Origin: DATAAP01 sp041690495
GTDB lineage: Bacteria; Pseudomonadota; Alphaproteobacteria; CACIAM-22H2
Direction: 5' to 3'
DNA length: 64,000 bases
NCBI GenBank assembly: GCA_041690495.1
Contig: JAWLHE010000009.1
Coordinates: 62,001 to 126,000 of the forward strand
Part shown: piece after piece, positions 36,180 to 45,360 of the stretch
Layout: each line of letters starts with the position of its first letter
How positions within the stretch are numbered: the stretch's first letter is position 1
Made by a program: the position numbers and the translations under genes
Notes under the pieces: generated by a model
Seen by the model: the letters and a program-made list of their open reading frames with translations, nothing else
What the model was told of the DNA's origin: nothing
The model's database searches: none

Positions 36180-37155
36180 CGCGGCCGTCCCGGCGATCGG
36201 CGAGGTGGTCGGCGACGATCGCATCGAAAGTCGCATCGGAGCGGATCCCGAGCCGCGTCGCTGTCTCCGAAACGAACTGCTTGGGCCATTCGTCCACGAT
36301 CGCCTGCAGGCGCGCATCCGGCGCGAAGGCGATGCGCGCCGCGGCCTCGCTGCCGCCATGACGCGCCACCGCGTCGATCATCTCCGCGACGGTCACCGTC
36401 AGCGCCGGCAGGTTCATGGCGCGGTCGTCCGGCATGTTCGCCGCAGGCTGATCGTGCAGGGCGATCAGCGCCGCGGCGGCGGCGCGCGCCGACGCAACCG
36501 GGAGCCGCGTCTGCGGCGAGAGACCGCAGACGACGTTCCGTCCGGCCAGGGGCTCGCGGACGATCGCGGCGACCTGATCCGAGACCGCTGGCGTGGAGGC
36601 GCCGCGACGGATCAGGACGATCGGCAGGCGCAGCGCGCGGCCGTCGATGCGACCATGGCGGCTGTGGTCCGCGAGGAGAAGTTCGACGATCGCCTTGTGG
36701 GCGCCATAGGTCGTCCGCGGCCGCGGCTTCAGGTCGTCGTCCACCGTCGCGGGCAGCGCGCCGCCGAACACGGCGATCGAACTGGTGAAGATCAGCCGCG
36801 GCGGCGGCGAAACGGCGGACTCGATGAGACGGCGCAGCGGCTCGACATTGCCGGCGAAGGCCCGAACGGGATCGCGCTCCGCCTCGTGCGTAAGCGTGGC
36901 GGCCAGATAGAAGACGCTGTCGAAGCGCTGCGCGGCGAGGCGGTCGACGAAGTCCGGCGCGGCGAGGTCGCCCGTGACCGCTTCCACATCGAACGGCTGC
37001 CGGTTCGGCGCCTCGATCGCAATGCGATCGGCGAGCTCGAGTTTCGAGATGGACGACGGCTTGGCATCGGCGCCGGCGAGCCGGCCCCTTTCCAGCAGTG
37101 CCCCGGTCAGTTCCCTGCCGATGAAACCGCCTGCGCCGGTGATCAGAACGCGCAT
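36172..37155 (-). CDS. NAD-dependent epimerase/dehydratase (extended SDR)
   Basis: 327 residues. VLITGAGGFIGRELTGALL at the N-terminus, YLAAT after strand 4, TSSIAVFGG and the catalytic pair in TTYGAHKAIVELLL. Closest family likeness is to the DenD (D-erythronate dehydrogenase)-type extended SDRs, judged from the overall form. The substrate is uncertain. First gene of a two-gene unit with the flavin monooxygenase; a perfect inverted repeat lies 40 bases upstream. Confidence 0.86.
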   Translation of the reverse strand: MRVLITGAGGFIGRELTGALLERGRLAGADAKPSSISKLELADRIAIEAPNRQPFDVEAVTGDLAAPDFVDRLAAQRFDSVFYLAATLTHEAERDPVRAFAGNVEPLRRLIESAVSPPPRLIFTSSIAVFGGALPATVDDDLKPRPRTTYGAHKAIVELLLADHSRHGRIDGRALRLPIVLIRRGASTPAVSDQVAAIVREPLAGRNVVCGLSPQTRLPVASARAAAAALIALHDQPAANMPDDRAMNLPALTVTVAEMIDAVARHGGSEAAARIAFAPDARLQAIVDEWPKQFVSETATRLGIRSDATFDAIVADHLADRRDGRDG

Positions 37156-37194
37156 CCAGATCCCTCTACCGCGCGGGTTGCGCCGCTTGAGAAA

Positions 37195-37214
37195 AACATA
37201 CTACCGGGTATGTT
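37195..37214. promoter_or_regulatory. Candidate TetR-type operator
   Basis: AACATAC (37195-37201) and GTATGTT (37208-37214) form a perfect 7-bp inverted repeat separated by six bases. It sits in the gap between the TetR gene (stop 37267) and the epimerase start at 37155, in an A-rich stretch suited to a promoter, and is the natural binding site for that TetR protein. Confidence 0.65.
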
Positions 37215-37266
37215 GTTCGCGCAAGGACGGACCACCGGGACGGGGGGCGCCGCTGGCGCGCCGCAC

Positions 37267-37923
37267 TCAGCCGCGCCTTGCCAGCCCCTGGACGATGGCC
37301 GTCACCATTCGCTCCGCCAGGACGCGCCGGGCATTGCGGCCCCTGTCGGCATCCGGGCGATACCAGATGACGGACCATTGCAGCGCCCCGAGCATGGTCT
37401 TGACCGCGATCGGGACATCGAGACCGGCGAGATGGCCTTCTGCTTTCGCCGCGGCAGCCTGCCGCTTGAACAGCGCCTCGAACCGGTCGCGGCTCGCGAT
37501 CAGTTCGTCGAGCACCCGCCTCTGGCTCGGCGTCGTGGCGCCGAAGCGATGAAGCTGGACGCCCTGCGCCACGACGCTCTCGAAGACGTGGTTCTCGAGC
37601 ATGGCGAGCGCGTGCGCGCGCAGCATCGCGACCAGCACGGCCATCGCGTCCCCTTTGGCCTGCCGCGCCGGTTCGACGGCCGCGAACAGGCGCCTCATGC
37701 CCTCGCGGTGGACGTCGAAGAAGAGGTCGGTCTTGGATGCGTAGTGATGATAGATCCTGCCCTTGGTGGAACCGAGCCGGCGCGCGACATCGTCGATGCT
37801 CGTCGCGTGGAATCCCTGCTCCATGAAGCACTCGGCCGCCTTCTCGAGGATCGCCGCCTTGCTCGATTTCATCGCCTGCGCCGGCGCCTGTCCGGCGGGC
37901 TCGGATCTTCCGCCCGGTGTCAT
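37267..37923 (-). CDS. TetR-family transcriptional regulator
   Basis: 218 residues. The helix-turn-helix region (about 20-65) reads AILEKAAECFMEQGFHATSIDDVARRLGSTKGRIYHHYASKTDLFFDV, a classic TetR N-terminus, followed by an all-helical ligand domain. The first ~17 residues (TPGGRSEPAGQAPAQA) are not part of the fold; a start at ATG 37872 is possible. Likely controls the epimerase-monooxygenase pair downstream through the inverted repeat at 37195, and perhaps the amidase upstream. The ligand is unknown. Confidence 0.92.
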   Translation of the reverse strand: MTPGGRSEPAGQAPAQAMKSSKAAILEKAAECFMEQGFHATSIDDVARRLGSTKGRIYHHYASKTDLFFDVHREGMRRLFAAVEPARQAKGDAMAVLVAMLRAHALAMLENHVFESVVAQGVQLHRFGATTPSQRRVLDELIASRDRFEALFKRQAAAAKAEGHLAGLDVPIAVKTMLGALQWSVIWYRPDADRGRNARRVLAERMVTAIVQGLARRG

Positions 37924-37962
37924 GACGACCGAGGATCGAGTTCTTTCCGGCGATTGTCCAGC

Positions 37963-39381
37963 TTAGGCCGCGGCAAACGCCGAAAGATCCGGCTGCCGCT
38001 TGTGCCAGTCGGTCGCGGCCTGGAACGCGCGGCCGATCCGCAGCAGGGTTGGCTCGGTGAACGGCGCACCCATCAGCTGCATGCCGATCGGCAGGCCGCC
38101 GGCGGAGAAGCCTGCAGGCAGCGAAAGCCCGCATGCGCCGAGATAGTTTCCGGCGCGCGTGAACGCCGCCAGCGGCGTCGCCATCTCGTCGACGTGATCG
38201 ACGGGCGGGGCGGGAACCGGCAGGGTTGGCGTCAGCAGTGCGTCGCAGTCCCGCATCCACTCGGCGAAGGCAGCAGCCGTGCGGCGCCGGTCGTCGCGCG
38301 CGGCGATGTAGTCCGCGGCGCTCACGGCTTTCCCGGCGAGCACCCGGTCGCGCACCCATTTGCCGACCGGCAATTCCGCATCCTCGATATACGCGCGGTG
38401 ATAGGCGTAAGCCTCGGCCGCGATCAGGCGGCCGTTGCGTTCCATCAGCTGATGGAAATCGAACGGCACGGCGCGCTCCTCGACCGCGGCGCCGAGCTTG
38501 CGCAGGACGGCGATCGTTTCGGTCCACACGCGCGCTACATCGGTATCCACTGCCTGCGGGAACTGCTTCTCGGGCAGCACGGCGATGCGGGCGCCGCGCA
38601 TGTCCGGGAGCGGTCCCAGAACATCGCTGAGGTCGAGCTTCGGCGCGGCGAAGGTGCCGGGATCGCGGGGATCCGGCCCTGTCATCGCCACGGTCAGCAG
38701 TGCCGCGTCCTCGGCCGAGCGAGTCATGGGGCCGATCGAGTCGAGCGTTGTCGACAACGGCACGACGCCGTAGAGGCTGATGAGCCCGAAGGTCGTCTTG
38801 AGACCGGTGATGCCGTTGGCCGAGGAGGGGATGCGCACCGAGCCGCCGGTGTCGGAGCCGATCGCCGCCGGCGCCAGGCCTGCGGCGACCGCAACGCCGG
38901 AGCCGCTGCTCGAGCCGCCGGGTACGCGGTGCGTCGCGGTGTCCCACGGATTCCACGGCGTACCGCAGAGCGGATTGGTGCCCCAGCCGCCGAACGCGAA
39001 CTCGACCATGTGAGTCTTGCCGAGAACGACCATGCCGGCGGCGAGGAGCCGCTCGACGACGGTGCTGGTGACCGTGCTCTTGCGCCTGAGCCAGCACGCC
39101 GATCCGGCGGTGGTGAGATGCCCCTCGATCTCGCACAGGTCCTTGAGCGCGATGGGAATGCCGTTGAGCGGAGAAATCGGCAGACCGGACCGGCGGCGCA
39201 GGTCTGCGGCGTCTGCGAGCTTCAGGGCTGCGTCGTTGTAGACGTCGACATAGGCGTGCAGCTTCCCGTCGAGCCGGCCGATGCGCTCGAGATAAAGACC
39301 TGTCAGCTCGCGCGATGAATAATCGCCGCGGCGCAAGCCGCCAGCGAGGTCGGTCAGAGTCGAGAATGCCACGTTTTCCAT
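37963..39381 (-). CDS. Amidase-signature family amidase
   Basis: 472 residues. The Ser-cisSer-Lys triad is visible: Lys80 in GIPIALKDL, cis-Ser near 157 in PGGSSSGSGVAVAAG and nucleophile Ser181 in GSDTGGSVRIPSS. The C-terminal half has LLTPTLPVPAPP and LPAGFSAGGLPIGMQLMG. Hydrolyses an amide or carbamate; the substrate is unknown. It is a stand-alone amidase rather than GatA, because gatB and gatC are not nearby and the length and insertions differ. Confidence 0.9.
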   Translation of the reverse strand: MENVAFSTLTDLAGGLRRGDYSSRELTGLYLERIGRLDGKLHAYVDVYNDAALKLADAADLRRRSGLPISPLNGIPIALKDLCEIEGHLTTAGSACWLRRKSTVTSTVVERLLAAGMVVLGKTHMVEFAFGGWGTNPLCGTPWNPWDTATHRVPGGSSSGSGVAVAAGLAPAAIGSDTGGSVRIPSSANGITGLKTTFGLISLYGVVPLSTTLDSIGPMTRSAEDAALLTVAMTGPDPRDPGTFAAPKLDLSDVLGPLPDMRGARIAVLPEKQFPQAVDTDVARVWTETIAVLRKLGAAVEERAVPFDFHQLMERNGRLIAAEAYAYHRAYIEDAELPVGKWVRDRVLAGKAVSAADYIAARDDRRRTAAAFAEWMRDCDALLTPTLPVPAPPVDHVDEMATPLAAFTRAGNYLGACGLSLPAGFSAGGLPIGMQLMGAPFTEPTLLRIGRAFQAATDWHKRQPDLSAFAAA

Positions 39382-39648
39382 CGTCGGGTCGTCCTGCCGG
39401 TCAAGCCGCCTTACAAGGCACCGTATCGTGCCATCATAATGCCAAGATTACGCGTATACCATCCGATCGGCGCTAACCCATTGGGAGACTTGTCAATTTG
39501 GCTGCCGTGTGGCACAACCGGCGCGATTTGGCCGGGGCGGCCGCGGAACAACTCACAAAGCGCGGCCGTTGTTGCGTTCTCGATCTGTCAACCTCTTTGC
39601 GCAAAGCTTGGCCGTTCTTCCCTTCCTTAGAAAAACTATAACCTGCCC

Positions 39649-40518
39649 ATGACCAAGCGCGTTCGTAAGGCCATCTTTCCTGTCGGCGGCCTAGGTACCC
39701 GGTTTCTGCCGGCGACCAAGGCCATGCCCAAGGAAATGCTGCCCGTCGTCGACAAGCCGCTGATCCAGTACGCGGTGGAGGAGGCGGCCGCCGCCGGAAT
39801 CGAGGAGTTCATATTCGTGACCGGTCGCGACAAGACCGCCATCGAGGATCACTTCGATCACTCCTTCGAGCTGGAGCACACGCTGGAGGCGCGGGGCAAG
39901 GCGAAGGAGCTCGACGCCCTGCGGAGCTGGGTGCCGAAGCCGGGAACGACCGCCTATACGCGCCAGCAGGAGCCGCTCGGGCTCGGTCATGCGGTGTGGT
40001 GCGCGCGCAATCTGGTGGGCGACGAGCCCTTCGCGGTGCTGCTCGCGGACGACCTGATTCTCGCGAAGACCGCATGCCTGAAGCAGATGGTCGATGCTCA
40101 CGCCAAGTCCGGCGGCAATCTGATCGCGGTGATGGACGTGTCGCGCGACCATGTCAGCCGCTACGGTATCCTCAATCCCGGTCACGACGACGGCCGCCTC
40201 GTTGAGGTCAAGGGTCTGGTCGAGAAGCCGGCGCCCGACAAGGCGCCCTCGACCATGGCCGTGATCGGCCGCTACATTCTCGAGCCGGCCGTTTTCGAGC
40301 ATCTCGGGCGGCAGAACCGCGGCGCCGGTGGCGAGATCCAGCTGACCGACGCCATGGCTACGCTGATCGGCCGCAGCCCGTTCCATGGCCTGCGGTTCGA
40401 GGGCAAGCGGTTCGACTGCGGCGACAAGGTCGGCTTCTTCGAGGCAAACCTTGCCTTTGCGCTCGCCCGCGACGATATCGGCGCGAACGTGCGGCATATT
40501 CTCAAAGATTATGTATAA
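39649..40518 (+). CDS. galU: UTP-glucose-1-phosphate uridylyltransferase
   Basis: 289 residues. The nucleotide-binding AIFPVGGLGTRFLPATKAMPKEMLPVVDKPLIQYAVEEA, GLGHAVWCARNLVGDEPFAVLLADDL and AVIGRYIL are all GalU hallmarks. Makes UDP-glucose from UTP and glucose-1-phosphate, the precursor used by the adjacent Ugd. No clear ribosome site precedes the ATG, and TATAAC lies 7 bases upstream (39637-39642), so a leaderless transcript is conceivable. First gene of the nucleotide-sugar cluster. Confidence 0.96.
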   Translation: MTKRVRKAIFPVGGLGTRFLPATKAMPKEMLPVVDKPLIQYAVEEAAAAGIEEFIFVTGRDKTAIEDHFDHSFELEHTLEARGKAKELDALRSWVPKPGTTAYTRQQEPLGLGHAVWCARNLVGDEPFAVLLADDLILAKTACLKQMVDAHAKSGGNLIAVMDVSRDHVSRYGILNPGHDDGRLVEVKGLVEKPAPDKAPSTMAVIGRYILEPAVFEHLGRQNRGAGGEIQLTDAMATLIGRSPFHGLRFEGKRFDCGDKVGFFEANLAFALARDDIGANVRHILKDYV

Positions 40519-40575
40519 GGCCTCAGATCGGCCGATCATGCGGCTGTTCCATTCGGGCAGAGTACGAGGGCATCG

Positions 40576-41931
40576 ATGCGCATCGCGATGATCGGCACGG
40601 GATATGTCGGTCTTGTTTCCGGCGCCTGCTTCTCCGAGTTCGGCGTCGATGTCGTCTGCGTCGATAAGGACGCGGGCAAGATCGCGCGTCTCAAGAAGGG
40701 CGAGATCCCGATCTACGAGCCGGGTCTCGACGTGCTCGTCGCGAACAACGTCAAGGCCGGACGCCTGTCGTTTACGACCGATCTCGCGGCGGCGGTCCCA
40801 GGCGCCGACGCCGTGTTCATCGCCGTCGGCACGCCGTCGCGGCGCGGCGACGGCCACGCCGATCTTAGCTATGTCTTCGCTGCGGCCGAGGAGATCGCCC
40901 AGGCGATGGACGGCTATACAGTGGTCGTCACCAAGTCGACGGTGCCGGTCGGTACCGGGCGCGAGGTCGCCAGACGGATCAGGAAGGCGCGGCCCGATGC
41001 CGATTTCGACGTGGTGTCGAATCCGGAGTTCCTGCGCGAGGGCTCGGCGATCAACGATTTCATGCGGCCCGATCGCGTGGTCATCGGCGCCGACACAGAG
41101 CGTGCGCAGGCGGTGATGAAGGAGCTCTATCGCCCGCTCTACCTGATCGAGACGCCGATCGTCTTTACGGCGATCGAGACGTCCGAGCTGATCAAGTACG
41201 CCGCCAACACCTTTCTCGCGACCAAGATCACCTTCATCAACGAAATCGCCGATCTGTGCGAGAAGGTCGGCGCGGACGTACACGACGTGGCGCGCGGCAT
41301 CGGCCTCGACGGCCGCATCGGGCGCAAGTTCCTGCATCCGGGCCCCGGCTATGGAGGCTCGTGCTTCCCCAAGGATACGCTGGCGCTCGTGCGTACCGCA
41401 CAGGAGTCGGGCGCTCCGCTGAAGATCGTGGAGACAGTTGTCGCGGTCAACGATGCCCGCAAGAGGCGGATGGCGGACAAGATCATCGCCGCCTGCGGCG
41501 GCAGCGTGAAGGGCAAGACGATTGCAATGCTCGGCCTGACCTTCAAGCCGAACACCGACGACATGCGCGATGCGCCCAGCCTCGCCATCGTTCCGGCTCT
41601 GGAAGAGGCGGGCGCCTCGGTACGCGCATTCGACCCCGAAGGCATGCACGAGGCCGAGAAGATGCTGCCAAACATCAAGTACTGCGAGAATGCCTACGAG
41701 GCGATGGAGGGCGCCGATGCGCTGGCGCTCGTGACCGAGTGGAACGAGTTCCGCGCGCTCGATCTCGACCGGGTGAAGTCGCTGCTCAAGCAACCGGTCA
41801 TCATCGACCTGCGCAACATCTATCGGCCGCAGGACATGGTCGCGGCCGGATTCGACTATGTCTGTGTCGGCCGCCCGGCGCCGAAGGGCAAGCCCCGGTC
41901 GAATTCAAAAGCGAGAGCCGCCGATGACTGA
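40576..41931 (+). CDS. ugd: UDP-glucose 6-dehydrogenase
   Basis: 451 residues. NAD-binding MRIAMIGTGYVGLVSGACFSE, TVPVGTGREV, the central ANTFLATKITFINEIADLCE helix and catalytic Cys263 in GPGYGGSCFPKD. Oxidises UDP-glucose twice to UDP-glucuronate for polysaccharide or lipid decoration. Lies 57 bases after galU; its last eight bases overlap the next gene, so the three genes are an operon supplying activated sugars. Confidence 0.96.
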   Translation: MRIAMIGTGYVGLVSGACFSEFGVDVVCVDKDAGKIARLKKGEIPIYEPGLDVLVANNVKAGRLSFTTDLAAAVPGADAVFIAVGTPSRRGDGHADLSYVFAAAEEIAQAMDGYTVVVTKSTVPVGTGREVARRIRKARPDADFDVVSNPEFLREGSAINDFMRPDRVVIGADTERAQAVMKELYRPLYLIETPIVFTAIETSELIKYAANTFLATKITFINEIADLCEKVGADVHDVARGIGLDGRIGRKFLHPGPGYGGSCFPKDTLALVRTAQESGAPLKIVETVVAVNDARKRRMADKIIAACGGSVKGKTIAMLGLTFKPNTDDMRDAPSLAIVPALEEAGASVRAFDPEGMHEAEKMLPNIKYCENAYEAMEGADALALVTEWNEFRALDLDRVKSLLKQPVIIDLRNIYRPQDMVAAGFDYVCVGRPAPKGKPRSNSKARAADD

Positions 41932-43321
41932 GAAGCACGGTTTCGACCGCACGGTACTGCGCGAGTACGACATCCGCGGCATCGTCGGAAAGACACTGTC
42001 GGCCGCCGATGCGCGCGCGGTTGGCCGGGGGTTCGGGACAGCAGTAGTGCGAGGCGGCGGCAGGCGCGTCGCCGTCGGCTATGACGGCCGCCTTTCGTCG
42101 CCGGATATGGAAGCAGCGCTCGTCGAGGGGCTTGCCGCATGCGGCCTCGAGGTGCTGCGCATCGGGCTCGGCCCGACGCCGATGCTGTATTTCGCGGTGC
42201 GCTCGCTTGGGCTCGATGGCGGCGTCATGGTCACCGGCTCGCACAATCCGCCCGAGTACAACGGTTTCAAGATGATGCTCGGCAAGGCGAGCTTCTGGGG
42301 CAAGGACATCCAGGAGCTCGGCCGCCGTGTCGCCGCCGGAGACGTCGCGAGCGGCAAGGGCACCGTGCGCGACCAGCCGGTCCGCGACGCCTATATCAAG
42401 CGGTTGATCGATGAATTCGATCATGTCGCGGCGCGCAATCCGCGGCCGCTGACGGTGGCATGGGACGCAGGCAACGGCGCCGCGGGACCCGTGATGGAAG
42501 CGATCGCGGGCGCCCTGCCGGGCAAGCATATCCTGCTCAACGAGAAGGTTGACGGCCGCTTTCCGGCGCACCATCCCGATCCGACCGTGCCGGCCAATCT
42601 GGTGCAGCTGCAGGACGCCGTGAAATCCAGCCGAGCCGATCTCGGTATCGCGTTCGACGGCGATGGCGACCGCATCGGCGTCGTGGACGGGCAGGGACGG
42701 ATCCTGTGGGGCGATCAGCTGCTGGTGATCCTGTCGCGCGACGTGCTGCGCGAACGTCCCGGCGCCACGATCATCGCCGACGTGAAGGCGAGCCAGGTGC
42801 TGTTCGACGAGGTCGAGCGCGCCGGCGGCACGCCGCTGATGTGGCGCACCGGCCATTCGATCATCAAGACCAAGATGGCGGAGACCGGTGCTCCGCTCGC
42901 CGGCGAGATGAGCGGCCACGTGTTCTTCGCCGACCGGTGGTACGGGTTCGACGATGCGCTCTACACGGCCGTGCGGCTGCTCATGGTCGTGGCGACGGCG
43001 AAGGAGAGCATGGCCGAGATGCGCGATCGCATGCCGCAGGTCGTCAATACGCCGGAGCTCCGATTCCCGTCCAGCGAGGAGCGCAAGTTCGCGATCATCG
43101 ACGAAGTGAAGATGCGCCTGAAGGCGGCCGATGCGGACGTCAACGATGTCGATGGCGTGCGCGTCAACTCGCCGGATGGCTGGTGGCTGCTGCGGGCGTC
43201 GAACACGCAGGACGTGCTGGTGGCGCGCTGCGAGGCGCGGGACGAAGCGGGCCTGGGACGGCTCAAGTCGGCGCTGGTCGACCAGCTTCGCCAGAGCGGC
43301 GTCGAGCCGCCGCGCCTTTGA
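41924..43321 (+). CDS. Phosphomannomutase/phosphoglucomutase
   Basis: 465 residues. The phosphoserine loop VTGSHNPPEYNGFKMM contains Ser106, metal-binding FDGDGDRIG follows in domain 2, sugar-binding GEMSGH in domain 3 and RASNTQD in domain 4. Interconverts hexose 6- and 1-phosphates; specificity for glucose or mannose cannot be decided, but next to galU and ugd glucose-1-phosphate supply is likely (AlgC/ManB-like). Start ATG 41924 overlaps ugd by eight bases. Confidence 0.94.
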   Translation: MTEKHGFDRTVLREYDIRGIVGKTLSAADARAVGRGFGTAVVRGGGRRVAVGYDGRLSSPDMEAALVEGLAACGLEVLRIGLGPTPMLYFAVRSLGLDGGVMVTGSHNPPEYNGFKMMLGKASFWGKDIQELGRRVAAGDVASGKGTVRDQPVRDAYIKRLIDEFDHVAARNPRPLTVAWDAGNGAAGPVMEAIAGALPGKHILLNEKVDGRFPAHHPDPTVPANLVQLQDAVKSSRADLGIAFDGDGDRIGVVDGQGRILWGDQLLVILSRDVLRERPGATIIADVKASQVLFDEVERAGGTPLMWRTGHSIIKTKMAETGAPLAGEMSGHVFFADRWYGFDDALYTAVRLLMVVATAKESMAEMRDRMPQVVNTPELRFPSSEERKFAIIDEVKMRLKAADADVNDVDGVRVNSPDGWWLLRASNTQDVLVARCEARDEAGLGRLKSALVDQLRQSGVEPPRL

Positions 43322-43328
43322 CCGGGGC

Positions 43329-43763
43329 ATGCGGTTCTTCTTCTACGGCACCCTGATGGACGCGGATGTCCGTCGCGCGGTTCTCGGCGCGCGCGCTGCG
43401 GCTCCGGCGGAGGAGGCCACTCTTGAGGGGTGGCGGCGCGTCAAGATGGCCGGCGTTTCCTACCCGGTGATCGTCCGTGCCCGCGGCCAGAAGGTCGAGG
43501 GCGTCCTGATGCACGGGATCGACGGTCGCGGGCGGGAGATGCTTCAGGCCTATGAAGGCGACGAGTATGCGATGATCGGCATCGAAGTCGTCACCTGCGG
43601 CAGGCGCATCGATGCGAAGGTGTTCGTGCCGCGTCCGGGCCTGCCGGTGCGAGCCCGGGGGCCGTGGACCCTGGATGCCTGGCAGCGCCGCTTCAAGCGA
43701 CGCTTTCTGAACGGTCTCCAGGCGCAGCGCGGGCTGCCGCGCGCGGCTGCTTCCAGCCTCTAG
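43329..43763 (+). CDS. Gamma-glutamylcyclotransferase-like (AIG2/GGCT) protein
   Basis: 144 residues beginning MRFFFYGTLMD, the YGTL substrate loop of the GGCT fold, with the likely catalytic Glu in QAYEGDEYAMIG. It is seven bases after the phosphohexomutase gene and may be co-transcribed, though no functional link is evident. The C-terminal ~40 residues are basic and beyond the core fold (WQRRFKRRFLNGL). A hairpin terminator follows. Confidence 0.85.
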   Translation: MRFFFYGTLMDADVRRAVLGARAAAPAEEATLEGWRRVKMAGVSYPVIVRARGQKVEGVLMHGIDGRGREMLQAYEGDEYAMIGIEVVTCGRRIDAKVFVPRPGLPVRARGPWTLDAWQRRFKRRFLNGLQAQRGLPRAAASSL

Positions 43764-43778
43764 CAAGCGCAAGAAGCA

Positions 43779-43802
43779 GGGGCGGGTCTTTCGACCCGCC
43801 CC
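43779..43802. terminator. Bidirectional hairpin terminator
   Basis: GGGGCGGGTC (43779-43788), loop TTTC, GACCCGCCCC (43793-43802), between the convergent GGCT-like and D,D-carboxypeptidase genes. No T tract. The stem sequence is close to those of the terminators at 49914 and 50524. Confidence 0.75.
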
Positions 43803-43836
43803 CACAACGTCGCTGCCGGAAGCTCGAAATCCTCGA

Positions 43837-45117
43837 TCAGCTGTTCGCCGCGCTCGCGGTGCTGGGGGTGCGCGAGAGCTCGGCCGGTGCAAGAGGCATG
43901 CACGCCATCTTGCGCTTGAGCGCCCGGCACGCCTTGCGCGCATCCTTCTCCGATATGCCGACCAGGCGGGCGCGGTACATTTGGCCCTTCTTGGTGGTAT
44001 GGGGCTCGACCTCGAATGTCGCGTCACCGAGATGCGTCGGTGCCAGCTTGGTTGCCTGCTCCGCCGCGCGGCGTGCGGCGGCGCTCTTGGAATAGGCGCC
44101 GACCTGGACGCCCCAGATATCCGATTCGCTGTCGGCGCTCGCCTTGGCGACAGGCTTCGCAGCGTGCGCCGTCCTGGTCGGTTTCGGCGCTGCCCGGCGG
44201 GATGCCTGGACCTGCTTCGTCCCGGCCTTCGAACTCGACCGGCTGGCGTGGCGGATGATCGGCTCGTCGTCGCTGCGGGCGAAAGCCGCGTCGAGCAGGC
44301 GCGCCATCGCCTGATCGCGCGAGCCGGGCGAAATGCCGCCCAGGACGACGCCGATCAGGCGGCGATTGCCGCGCTTGGCGGACGTAACAAGATTGAACCC
44401 GGAAGCGCGTATATAGCCGGTCTTCATGCCGTCCGCGCCGTCATACCAGCTGTTCAGCCGATTATGGTTGGTATGTCTGATGCCCTTGTAGGTGAACGAG
44501 GGCGTGTCGAAGAAATGGTAGTGATGCGGGAAGGTGTTGAGCACGGCGCGCGCAAGGATCGCCAGATCGCGCGCAGTGCTCTTCTGGCGGGAGTCGGGCA
44601 GGCCGGAAGCGTTGCGGAAGGTGGTATTGGCCATGCCCAGCTTGCGCGCCTTCTCTGTCATCTTCCGGGCGAACTGGGATTCGCTGCCGGCAAGGCCCTC
44701 GGCGGCGACCACGGCCGCGTCGTTGGCCGACTTGGTCACGAGCCCTAGGATGACATCGCGCACCGCGATTGTCTCGCCCTTACGCAGGCCGAGCTTGGTC
44801 GGGTCCTGGTTGGCGGCGCGGGCCGAAACCGGAAAGCGGGTCTCCAGGGTAATGCGCTTGGCGTCCAGCGCCTCGAACAGCATGTAGAGTGTCATCACCT
44901 TGGTCAGCGATGCCGGATAGCGCGGCGCGTCCGCGTCGTCCTCGTAGAGGACGGCACCGCTCGCCGCGTCCATGATGATGGCGGCGGAGCGGGCCGCCAG
45001 GGCCGGCGCGATGCTTGAGAGGAGAATGGCGATGCTGGTGAGGAGAACGGCGAGCGTGCCGCCGTAGCTGTGTCGCAATCCCCCCGTAACAGCGGCGCTT
45101 AGCAACTTATTGGACAC
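43837..45117 (-). CDS. D-alanyl-D-alanine carboxypeptidase with SPOR domain (DacF/PBP5-like)
   Basis: 426 residues. After a signal/anchor helix (LAVLLTSIAILLSSIAPALA) comes the serine peptidase domain: Ser70-x-x-Lys73 in PASLTK, Ser130-Ala-Asn132 in KSANDAA and Lys232-Thr-Gly234 in MKTGYI. A basic Ala/Lys linker leads to a C-terminal SPOR domain (about 338-410, WGVQVGAYSKSAAARRAAEQA) that binds denuded septal peptidoglycan. It trims the terminal D-Ala of peptidoglycan stems, probably at division sites, in the periplasm. Confidence 0.94.
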   Translation of the reverse strand: MSNKLLSAAVTGGLRHSYGGTLAVLLTSIAILLSSIAPALAARSAAIIMDAASGAVLYEDDADAPRYPASLTKVMTLYMLFEALDAKRITLETRFPVSARAANQDPTKLGLRKGETIAVRDVILGLVTKSANDAAVVAAEGLAGSESQFARKMTEKARKLGMANTTFRNASGLPDSRQKSTARDLAILARAVLNTFPHHYHFFDTPSFTYKGIRHTNHNRLNSWYDGADGMKTGYIRASGFNLVTSAKRGNRRLIGVVLGGISPGSRDQAMARLLDAAFARSDDEPIIRHASRSSSKAGTKQVQASRRAAPKPTRTAHAAKPVAKASADSESDIWGVQVGAYSKSAAARRAAEQATKLAPTHLGDATFEVEPHTTKKGQMYRARLVGISEKDARKACRALKRKMACMPLAPAELSRTPSTASAANS

Positions 45118-45360
45118 CCAGTACCCCCGGCAGCCGCAGTACAGATTGTGATCAATTTACGGCTAAGGCTGCGCATTGTCTACGTAAAACCGCATGATTC
45201 CATTGGGTTAGGTTAATACCATTGGAGTCTATCGAAGGTAGGCTGAAAATTGGTAAACGATCCTAAATTGACCCCGACTTTATTGCCGCGCATGGTGGCT
45301 TGGCAGGCCATGACGGGCCAGCGGGCTGGCCAAGCCCTGGCTCGAGCATTGAGGGCGACC

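Noticed and set aside
36019..39318. 1099-codon plus-strand frame across the epimerase, TetR and amidase genes
   Set aside because: Opposite strand to three genes with strong motifs, and no domain of its own.
37963..39381. GatA subunit of the Glu-tRNA amidotransferase
   Set aside because: No gatB or gatC nearby and the sequence is of a general amidase type; the signature alone does not define GatA.
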